Positions 7,219-12,724 of a stretch of DNA of 12,724 bases are shown piece by piece. This DNA comes from Desulfobacterales bacterium. GTDB lineage: Bacteria > Desulfobacterota > Desulfobacteria > Desulfobacterales > RPRI01. The position numbers and the translations under genes were made by a program. Location: the NCBI GenBank assembly GCA_030689795.1, contig JAUYEO010000212.1, positions 1 through 12,724 of the forward strand, in the 5' to 3' direction. Below the pieces are notes generated by a model. It was not told where the DNA came from and made no database searches. It saw only the letters and a program-made list of their open reading frames with translations. Position 1 is the first letter of the stretch; each line of letters begins with the position of its first letter.

Positions 7219-7986
7219 CTATCCCAAGATAAGCCGCTGGGGATCGCATTTTTCACGCAGAATTTGAAGCTCGTATTCTGTCGGCGGTTCCACTTCCTTT
7301 GCCCGCGATACATCAATCTCAAAGCCCATGTTGTCGAGAATCTTTTGAGGGGTTATTCCGGGGAAAAAGCCGGTAAGATACATCTCTTTTGTGGTTTCAT
7401 CAAAGCCCATTGTAGCCATGTTTGTGATAACAGACGCGGGTCCTCCGGCGGGAAGTCCGGCTTTTTTCCGGCCGTCGGGGCCGTCCAGCCAGCCAGGGCT
7501 TGTGATATAGTCTAATTTTTGAACAAACTTCCGTTTTTCGTGCTGCATGAAGGTGATGGTTCTGCCTACAAACGAGGCAACGTCGCAGGCGCCGCCGCTT
7601 CCCGAAAACCTGACCTTCGGCTTGAAATAATCCCCGATTGCCGTTGAATTCAGGTTGCCGTATTTATCAATCTGTGCTGCGCCCATGATGCCGACAACAT
7701 GCGGTCCTGTAACCCGGTTCTGCATGGCGGCAAAGGCATCGGCCAGGTTTCCGTTTACCGATGTCCAAAACATCACCCGGGAATCCGACACGGCAAGAGG
7801 AACCTCTTCAAGAAGGGAATCTATCGCTCCGGTTTCAAAAAAAATAACGCTGTTAGGGGCTGATATGTTTTTGGCAGCCATAGCGGCAACCATGGAAATG
7901 CCGGTGCCGCAAAAGACAATATCGCCGTCCCTGATTTCGCGGGCAGCAGCAATTGTCATAAGCTCTTTCAGGGTATAATCGGGCAT
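7219..7986 (-). CDS. CoA-transferase beta subunit, glutaconate-CoA-transferase (GctB)-like
   Basis: The catalytic subunit of a heteromeric family I CoA-transferase, which moves CoA between carboxylic acids through a glutamyl-CoA intermediate. The start is set at 7986 (MPDYTLKE): AGGAG lies 6 nt upstream of it, but directly touches the alternative ATG at 7992, and MPDYT aligns with the N-terminus of known GctB. From this start, GTG is at residues 27-29, the catalytic Glu in FFETGAIDS is residue 51 (matching Glu54 of Acidaminococcus GctB), GAAQIDKYGNLNSTAIGD is at 102-119 and FSGSGGA follows (127-133). About 255 residues, close to GctB (266). The Glu distinguishes it from IpdB-like ring-opening hydrolases. 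It lies 2 nt after the alpha gene. Substrate not determinable. Confidence 0.85.
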   Translation of the reverse strand: MPDYTLKELMTIAAAREIRDGDIVFCGTGISMVAAMAAKNISAPNSVIFFETGAIDSLLEEVPLAVSDSRVMFWTSVNGNLADAFAAMQNRVTGPHVVGIMGAAQIDKYGNLNSTAIGDYFKPKVRFSGSGGACDVASFVGRTITFMQHEKRKFVQKLDYITSPGWLDGPDGRKKAGLPAGGPASVITNMATMGFDETTKEMYLTGFFPGITPQKILDNMGFEIDVSRAKEVEPPTEYELQILREKCDPQRLILG

Positions 7987-7988
7987 CG

Positions 7989-8966
7989 TCATCTCCTGTC
8001 CAGTCCGACTGCATAGCCGGTTCTCTTATCAGCTCTGATCTTTTCAAGCCGACCCCTTCCTACCTTATCCAGCAGCGCCTTGTGGTCTTTTAATCCATAG
8101 ATAAAATCCTCAAGGTAGGTTTTGTAGAGCCTGTCATCTTCGGCATATCTGCGGTATTCATTAAGATAATTGGGGTCATAATCATAATAGCGGTAACAGG
8201 CTGTAGGGTAGGCGCCATGGGGCACGTGTACCACGGCATCGACGCAAAAAGAGGGGATCTGGTTCTGATCCGGATTTGCTTTCAGGATATCCGGCTCCAC
8301 CAGTTCCTCGCAGGTCACGATAACATGCTTTGCGGATTTGGCCTGCTCGACATCCGAAAAAATGAGGCCCTCCATCCGCACTGTACCCTCCCTGTCCGCC
8401 TTCTGGGCGTGGATTATTGTAACATCACAGTTAATGGCCGGAACAAGAACAAGTTTGGGGGCATCTCCCCATGAACCGAACGGGTTATCCATCACCATAA
8501 GCTTCTGATCCGGAATCCTTGGATCTGCCGCCCGCATTTCGGAAGAGAATCCCCATTTTGCGATAATATCGGTGCCCAGTGAGGAGCGTGTCGGCAAAAA
8601 CGGAACGCCCATCGCGCCTGCAAGAAACCTCAGCGTCATCTGATAATTGGAATAATCCTCTACTGCAATTTCGCCTTTCTGAACCGCCTTTTTAAACCGG
8701 ACACAGGTCGGGGCAAAGCGTCCAGTCCCGGCGTAGGCGATTTCGAGCCGGGAGACACAGCCTGCGCCGATAAGCTCATCGACTCCCTGACCGTTTGAAT
8801 GGGCATAGAGGTGAAGATTGTCTATTCTCTGCCGGATTATCTCATAGACAGCCGCCATCGGATTCCGGCTGGCGGTGAATCCGCCGATAGACATATGGCA
8901 GCCGTCCGCAACATATTTTCCGACCGCCTCTTTCAGTCTTATCGATTTGTCTTTACTTATATTCAT
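7989..8966 (-). CDS. CoA-transferase alpha subunit, glutaconate-CoA-transferase (GctA)-like
   Basis: A 325-residue subunit that pairs with the beta subunit just downstream. Its length and motif order follow Acidaminococcus GctA (about 320 aa) closely: LKEAVGKYVADG (11-22), IGGFTASRNPMAAVYEIIRQ (27-46), VEDYSNY (102-108), GVPFLPTRSSLGTD (120-133), MDNPF (159-163), VPAINCDVTIIHAQKADREG (175-194), VIVTCEEL (215-222), PSFCVDAVVHVPHGAYPTACY (238-258) and FIYGLKDHKALLDKVG (288-303). GctA proteins share the GGFTxxRxPxA and CVDAVVxxPxGAxPxxCY segments. The ATG has AAGG about 7 nt upstream. It follows the TRAP permease gene with a 182-bp repeat-rich spacer on the same strand, so it may be in one transcript with the transporter. 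3-Oxoacid or other dicarboxylate substrates remain possible. Confidence 0.86.
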   Translation of the reverse strand: MNISKDKSIRLKEAVGKYVADGCHMSIGGFTASRNPMAAVYEIIRQRIDNLHLYAHSNGQGVDELIGAGCVSRLEIAYAGTGRFAPTCVRFKKAVQKGEIAVEDYSNYQMTLRFLAGAMGVPFLPTRSSLGTDIIAKWGFSSEMRAADPRIPDQKLMVMDNPFGSWGDAPKLVLVPAINCDVTIIHAQKADREGTVRMEGLIFSDVEQAKSAKHVIVTCEELVEPDILKANPDQNQIPSFCVDAVVHVPHGAYPTACYRYYDYDPNYLNEYRRYAEDDRLYKTYLEDFIYGLKDHKALLDKVGRGRLEKIRADKRTGYAVGLDRR

Positions 8967-9027
8967 CCCTGCGCCTTATACCGCTGCCGCCTTTAAGCCG
9001 GCGTTCAAAAATAACCGTAACATTGAA

Positions 9028-9043
9028 ATGCCGTGACCGGCAT
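9028..9043. repeat. Perfect short hairpin, 6-bp stem
   Basis: ATGCCG (9028-9033) and CGGCAT (9038-9043) flank a TGAC loop. It overlaps the first 26-bp tandem unit and lies about 60 bp upstream of the CoA-transferase alpha start in the direction of transcription. Confidence 0.75.
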
Positions 9044-9082
9044 AAGGAGCCGTAAGCCGTGACTGGCATAAGGAGCCGTAAC
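9031..9082. repeat. Tandem 26-bp repeat, two copies
   Basis: Units 9031-9056 and 9057-9082 differ at two positions: ACC against ACT after the initial CCGTG, and the final base. Each carries AGGAGCCGTAA, whose complement recurs in the 44-bp units that follow, so the two repeat types belong to one palindromic family. Confidence 0.85.
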
Positions 9083-9123
9083 AAAATGGTCAGAAATGTA
9101 ATTGTTATTTTGTAACGGCTCCT
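9071..9123. repeat. Inverted repeat with 17-bp arms
   Basis: AGGAGCCGTAACAAAAT (9071-9087) pairs with ATTTTGTAACGGCTCCT (9107-9123) with a single central mismatch over 17 positions, around a 19-nt loop. In the minus-strand transcript it would form a stable stem-loop between the TRAP permease and CoA-transferase genes, though the U-run needed for a classical terminator is absent. Confidence 0.85.
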
Positions 9124-9167
9124 AACAAAATAGCCAGAAATGTAATTGTTATTTTGTAACGGCTCCT
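9080..9167. repeat. Tandem 44-bp repeat, two copies
   Basis: Units 9080-9123 and 9124-9167 match at 42 of 44 positions, differing only near GGTCAG against AGCCAG. Each contains ACAAAAT and ATTTTGT as an internal inverted pair. The distal unit covers the TRAP permease stop codon (9149-9151) and supplies its last five codons. Confidence 0.9.
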
Positions 9168-11107
9168 AATTGCAACTTCTGCTTCAGGTAAACCAGTGCT
9201 ACAAGGGCAATACCTACCGCATCCGACCAGTAAGCCGGATAGACCAGCAGAAGTGCGCCTGTTACAAGAATGATCCGCTCCAACGCATTTGTTTTTTTAA
9301 GAAGCCATCCTGAAGCCGCTGCAGACAGTGCAAAGATTCCGGCAAATGAAGTCAATATGACCCATGCGCCTTCAGGTACGCTGCTCCCTTTTAAAAGCAA
9401 TGCCAGTCCCGATGGATGAAGGATAAACATAAATGGAACAATAAACGCTGCCGCCGTATATTTCCAGGCATACATGGTTGTTTTATACGGGTTTCCGCCG
9501 GTCAGGGCGGCGGCCGCAAAGCACGAAAGCGCCGTCGGCGGAGAGACTTCAGACAGCACCGCATAATAGAAGACGAACATGTGCGCGGCAAAATCCGGAA
9601 CTCCGAGCTGAATGAGCGCCGGCGCAGCGATGACCACGGCAATGATGTAGGAGGCGGTCACCGGAACGGCCAGTCCGATCACCCAGACAATCAGGGCCGT
9701 ATAGATCGCAGTGAAAAAAACGCTTCCGCCGGCATAGGCGATAACGATGGAGCTGAACTTTAACCCCAGGCCAGTCAGGGTCACTACCCCCACAATGATT
9801 CCGGCAGCCGCACAGGTAGAGGCGACCGGAAGAACCCCTAAAGCCCCTCTTTTTAAGGCGTTTATGAGTTTTTTGGGATAAAGGGCTGTATCGCTTCGAA
9901 TAAAACTGACTGCAAATGTGATCACCGTCGCCCAAAAGACGGACATGATGGGTGAAAAGCCTATGACCATGATCACAACGATGGAGATAAGAGAGATGAA
10001 GTGAAATCCGTAGCGACAGGTCAATTGCCACAGGCTGTATGTTTTATCAAATGCAATTTGTTTGACGCCTAACTTCCTGGCATCCAGTTCCACCATTAAA
10101 AAGATGGACCAATAATAAAGACAGGTTGGAACGGTCGCCATGAGGATGACATCCAAATAGGAGATCTTTAAGAATTCTGCGATAAGAAAGGCGGCTGCTC
10201 CCAGGACAGGCGGGGAGAGGATGGCCCCAATCCCCCCGGCGGACAGAAGCCCTCCGGCAGCCTCTTTGCTGTAGCCGGCCTTTGCCAGCATGGGATAGGC
10301 GACCGATCCCAAGGTGACCGTCGTTGCCACCCCGCTTCCGGAGGGGCCTCCCAGGAGAAAAGATGCCAATGTTACGGTTCGACCGGCCCCGGTCGTCTTT
10401 CCTCCCATGGCTGCAAAAGAAAAATCGATAAAGAACTTTCCGGCGCCGGAGAATTCCAGAAAGGCGCCCCAAATGGTGAACAGGATGATGAAAGTCGAGG
10501 AAACATCTATCGGGACGCCGAAAATTCCCTCCAGGGTCATATACATATGGCCCACGATGCGATCGATGTCATACCCCCGATGGGTCCAGGGATTGGGGAG
10601 ATACGGCCCTATGAATGCATAAACGATAAACGTTATGACGATTGCAGTCATGATCCAGCCGCTTGATCGCCGGGTTGCCTCCAATATCAGAAGGATAAGA
10701 ATGATTCCGAAAAACTTGTCCCAAAAATTTGGAACAGCGGACCGGTATATAAAATCTTCAAAATCGACCAGCATATAAACGATGACGGCAATTCCGAGAA
10801 GGGAAAGAAGAACGTCAAACCAGGTGATCTTGTATTTAAATCGTTTAAAGGATGGAAAAATCAAGAAGGAAAGGAATAAGACGAACATGACATGGATTCC
10901 TCTCAGAACCTGGGTCATGACGATGCCGACGGCGGCATAGAGGTGGATGAGAGACATCGCCACCGCCACCACCGTGATAAAAATTTCCATCTTTCCTGCA
11001 AACCGGCGCGCAGGTCCTTCTTCCTCTTCGATATACTTCTCAGCTTCTTTAAGGGCTTGTTCGGTGATGATCGGTTCCTGATCGTCCCGTTGCCTTTCCT
11101 CTTCCAT
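9149..11107 (-). CDS. TRAP transporter fused permease (DctQ-DctM type)
   Basis: A 652-residue inner-membrane protein combining the small (DctQ) and large (DctM) TRAP subunits, as is usual for TAXI-type systems; it imports an organic acid using an ion gradient. The N-terminal 38 residues are acidic and cytoplasmic, then come about four helices (roughly 41-165) and a long DctM-like part. DctM landmarks: GGPSGSGVATTVTLGSVAYP (253-272), AGGLLSAGGIGAILSPPVLG (284-303) and YYAVLSEVSPPTALSCFAAA (514-533). AAAGGAAAG precedes the ATG, 19 nt after the DUF1850-like gene. The C-terminal extra domain of the longest family members is absent. The last residues GAVTK and the stop are encoded by a 44-bp repeat unit, suggesting the native C-terminus was altered by repeat insertion. 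Substrate unknown. Confidence 0.92.
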   Translation of the reverse strand: MEEERQRDDQEPIITEQALKEAEKYIEEEEGPARRFAGKMEIFITVVAVAMSLIHLYAAVGIVMTQVLRGIHVMFVLFLSFLIFPSFKRFKYKITWFDVLLSLLGIAVIVYMLVDFEDFIYRSAVPNFWDKFFGIILILLILEATRRSSGWIMTAIVITFIVYAFIGPYLPNPWTHRGYDIDRIVGHMYMTLEGIFGVPIDVSSTFIILFTIWGAFLEFSGAGKFFIDFSFAAMGGKTTGAGRTVTLASFLLGGPSGSGVATTVTLGSVAYPMLAKAGYSKEAAGGLLSAGGIGAILSPPVLGAAAFLIAEFLKISYLDVILMATVPTCLYYWSIFLMVELDARKLGVKQIAFDKTYSLWQLTCRYGFHFISLISIVVIMVIGFSPIMSVFWATVITFAVSFIRSDTALYPKKLINALKRGALGVLPVASTCAAAGIIVGVVTLTGLGLKFSSIVIAYAGGSVFFTAIYTALIVWVIGLAVPVTASYIIAVVIAAPALIQLGVPDFAAHMFVFYYAVLSEVSPPTALSCFAAAALTGGNPYKTTMYAWKYTAAAFIVPFMFILHPSGLALLLKGSSVPEGAWVILTSFAGIFALSAAASGWLLKKTNALERIILVTGALLLVYPAYWSDAVGIALVALVYLKQKLQLGAVTK

Positions 11108-11126
11108 CTGTCTTTCCTTTTCAGTG

Positions 11127-11615
11127 TTAATTATTGCACAGCATCAGGAGAAGATAGTTGCCCAAATGCATGGATTCGGCGCTGAGTTGAATGCTGTTCC
11201 CCTTTTCTCCAATTTCGTTCAGATATATTTTCTTTTCTCCGATCCTCAATCCCTGTCCTTCTACCATTCCCTTTTTAAAAATAAAGGAGGCCCCCAGATT
11301 CTTGTTCATCGGATGGAGTTCTTTGGTATCATCGAACCCATAATATCCCATTACCGCGGGACTTTTCGTTCTTACCCCCTTAAGGATGATCGTATCTCCT
11401 TTAATCTGGAATTCTTCGGAGACGGGTTCATCGTAAATCGAGTTAATATAAAATATGGAAAAAGACCCGGAGGGACCTGTCCTTATGCGGAGGGTCCGCG
11501 AATGATTCAGGTTCTTGACTTGAAGGACGGTTACCTTTTTTACAAAGAAAAAAACCCCTCCTGCTAAGATTAAAATGCCAATCACCAGCAGGAAGGGTCG
11601 GGTTGTTAGTTTCAA
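11127..11615 (-). CDS. DUF1850-like membrane-anchored protein
   Basis: A 162-residue protein with one N-terminal membrane segment (about residues 7-25, PFLLVIGILILAGGVFFFV) and a polar extracytoplasmic domain. Its position between a TAXI receptor and a fused TRAP permease, and segments such as FSIFYINSIYDEPVSEEFQI, fit DUF1850 proteins, which recur in TAXI operons and whose role is unknown. The start is a TTG placed directly after the TAXI stop codon in the same reading frame (TAA then TTG). No in-frame ATG gives the complete anchor, and AAGG lies about 8 nt upstream, so the TTG is the best choice. Translation is probably coupled to the TAXI gene. Role possibly accessory to receptor docking, an inference only. 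Confidence 0.75.
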   Translation of the reverse strand: MKLTTRPFLLVIGILILAGGVFFFVKKVTVLQVKNLNHSRTLRIRTGPSGSFSIFYINSIYDEPVSEEFQIKGDTIILKGVRTKSPAVMGYYGFDDTKELHPMNKNLGASFIFKKGMVEGQGLRIGEKKIYLNEIGEKGNSIQLSAESMHLGNYLLLMLCNN

Positions 11616-12578
11616 TTATTTAACCTTGATTCCTTTTTCTTTAAAATATCGGACTGCTCCGGGATGAAATGGAATCGGAGACCCGTCAGCCTGAGATTCC
11701 AGGGCCAGGTTTTTTGCCTCACTATGGACGGTTATCAGTTCTTTTTGATGCTCAAAAAGAGTTTTTAAAACATCATAAACCTCGTCATCTTTCATTTTCT
11801 CATTGCAAACCAATAAATTCCAAACCAAGGCAATTGAGACATCTTTACCCTCTCCAGGGTAAGATTTTGCAGGAACCACTCCTTTAACATAAAGAGGGCC
11901 ATACTTTTCTCTCATTTTCGCGACCGCGTCACCGTGGTCGATCAGCTTCATTTTGATTCCCGGGGTGGCGCCCAGATCGGTAACCGAAGCAGTGGGAATC
12001 CCGCCGTCCCAGAAGTAGGCGTCGATCTTCCTGTCTTTTAAAGCGCCGGCGGACTCAGCAGCGCCCAATTTATCCCTTTTCATATCTTTGTCCGGATCCA
12101 GTCCATAGGCCTCCAAAACCCTCAAAGCCTTTATCTCGGTTCCGCTCCCCGGCGCTCCGGTCGAAACCCTTTTCCCTTTCAGGTCGCTGACCTTTTCAAT
12201 ACCGGCACCCTCAATTGTCACGATATGCATATTATTCGGATAGAGAACCGCTACGGTTCTGAGAGGGATCTTGGCTTTGAACTTTCCTTTACCTTCAAAG
12301 GCATCCCATCCAACGTCCGCCATGATAAATGCCAATTCAGCCTTTCCGGCTCCCACCAGAAGGCAATTATCCACGGAAGCGGCCGTCACTTCCGCAGTTA
12401 CTTCCATATAGGGGATATTTTTAGATAAAATATTGGCCATCCCTCCGCCCATGGGATAATACACGCCTCCTGTTCCTCCTGTAACAATTGACAAACGAAC
12501 CGTTTTTTGAGCCCATGCCGATGGAACAACAAATACGAACGCCACAACGAGTCCCCATATTACAAAGCGTTTCATCAT
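11616..12578 (-). CDS. TAXI-family TRAP transporter solute-binding protein
   Basis: A 320-residue periplasmic receptor. A signal peptide covers residues 1-23 (MMKRFVIWGLVVAFVFVVPS, cut at AWA-Q). The mature N-terminus has the TAXI hallmark TGGTGGVYYPMGGGMANIL (33-51), followed by VSTGAPGSGTEIKALRVLEA, the ligand-binding lobe segment, and the late KGIKVK end typical of the family (about 300-330 residues). AGGAGG lies 4 nt before the first ATG and 7 nt before a second adjacent ATG, so the true start may be residue 2 (12575). It is first in a minus-strand operon with the DUF1850-like gene and the fused permease. TAXI systems take up organic acids or amino acids such as glutamate or 2-oxoglutarate in studied cases; the substrate here is unknown. 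Confidence 0.92.
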   Translation of the reverse strand: MMKRFVIWGLVVAFVFVVPSAWAQKTVRLSIVTGGTGGVYYPMGGGMANILSKNIPYMEVTAEVTAASVDNCLLVGAGKAELAFIMADVGWDAFEGKGKFKAKIPLRTVAVLYPNNMHIVTIEGAGIEKVSDLKGKRVSTGAPGSGTEIKALRVLEAYGLDPDKDMKRDKLGAAESAGALKDRKIDAYFWDGGIPTASVTDLGATPGIKMKLIDHGDAVAKMREKYGPLYVKGVVPAKSYPGEGKDVSIALVWNLLVCNEKMKDDEVYDVLKTLFEHQKELITVHSEAKNLALESQADGSPIPFHPGAVRYFKEKGIKVK

Positions 12579-12610
12579 GCCCCCTCCTTTTAAAAGATTG
12601 TAAATAATGA

Positions 12611-12724
12611 TGAACTCGTAAAAAGTCGAAATATGCTCACTTAATGAGCTTTTTGGGGATTTTTAAGTCACTTCGCTAAATCACAAGAACTCGGGCTAAC
12701 GCCCTCAAACAGCTTGTGATTTTT
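12611..12724. repeat. Palindromic intergenic repeat, cut by the window edge
   Basis: A stretch of nested inverted repeats upstream of the TAXI gene. GCTCA (12635-12639) pairs with TGAGC (12645-12649) and is followed by TTTTT on the plus strand. AAATCACAAG (12678-12687) pairs perfectly with CTTGTGATTT (12713-12722), and inside it GGGC (12693-12696) pairs with GCCC (12701-12704) around TAAC. Its left end reads TGAACTCGTAAAAAGTCG, a string I loosely associate with dispersed repeats in delta-proteobacteria, from memory only. It may be a MITE end or a REP-like unit. It also occupies the place of the TAXI operon promoter: on the minus strand TTCGAC is followed by AT-rich DNA at roughly promoter spacing. 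Confidence 0.55.

Noticed and set aside
7990..7992. ATG giving an ATGA overlap between the CoA-transferase subunits as the beta start
   Set aside because: The AGGAG ribosome site directly touches this ATG with no spacing; the ATG two codons downstream has 6-nt spacing and aligns with the GctB N-terminus.
9028..9167. CRISPR-like array
   Set aside because: The units are directly adjacent with no spacers, come in two lengths and have only two copies each; there are no cas genes.
9416..9763. Open frames opposite the TRAP permease, including 9416-9763 and 10314-10622
   Set aside because: They are antisense shadows of a long, well-supported coding region, rich in Arg, Asp and His, with no family pattern.
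12635..12655. Rho-independent terminator on the plus strand (GCTCA/TGAGC then TTTTT)
   Set aside because: The stem is only 5 bp with few GC pairs, and no plus-strand gene precedes it; it is better treated as part of the palindromic repeat.

Overview
The window suggests a chromosomal segment of an anaerobic, Desulfobacterota-like (delta-proteobacterial) bacterium. This is an inference from gene content: a TAXI-type TRAP transporter beside a glutaconate-CoA-transferase-like enzyme, a MaoC dehydratase, and short palindromic repeats between genes. Base composition is moderate and even. No rRNA, tRNA, CRISPR array or recognisable transposase gene is visible.

Layout. (1) Positions 2-2823, plus strand: the 3' end of an ABC transporter ATPase gene, a large ABC-2-like membrane subunit, and a MaoC-family double hot-dog dehydratase that begins on the base after the permease stop codon. 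(2) Positions 2820-3260, minus strand: a small secreted protein of unknown function, convergent with and overlapping the MaoC gene by 4 bp. (3) Positions 3261-3673: a 413-bp intergenic region. (4) Positions 3674-6961, plus strand: a compact high-affinity phosphate uptake operon, pstS-pstC-pstA-pstB, with 1- to 4-nt overlaps and no phoU in the window. (5) Positions 6962-7198: a gene-free element of about 237 bp bounded by perfect 44-bp inverted repeats, between convergent pstB and the CoA-transferase genes. (6) Positions 7219-12578, minus strand, transcribed right to left: TAXI solute-binding protein, DUF1850-like membrane-anchored protein, fused TRAP permease, a palindromic and tandem repeat cluster, then CoA-transferase alpha and beta subunits. 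(7) Positions 12611-12724: a palindromic intergenic repeat cut by the window edge.

How the genes may work together. The minus-strand block reads as one uptake-and-activation module: a periplasmic TAXI receptor captures an organic acid, the fused TRAP permease imports it with an ion gradient, and a two-subunit family I CoA-transferase with its catalytic Glu intact converts it to a CoA thioester. The substrate cannot be read from the sequence. The Pst block is a standard ABC phosphate importer, although its PstB lacks the usual C-terminal tail and ends exactly at the edge of the inverted-repeat element.

The least explained structures are the three repeat systems: the 44-bp inverted-repeat element (6962-7198); the 26-bp and 44-bp tandem/palindromic cluster (9028-9167), which also supplies the last codons and stop of the TRAP permease; and the palindromic repeat upstream of the TAXI gene (12611-12724). 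No clearly new multi-gene system was identified. The transporter plus CoA-transferase cassette and the repeat families are the best leads.
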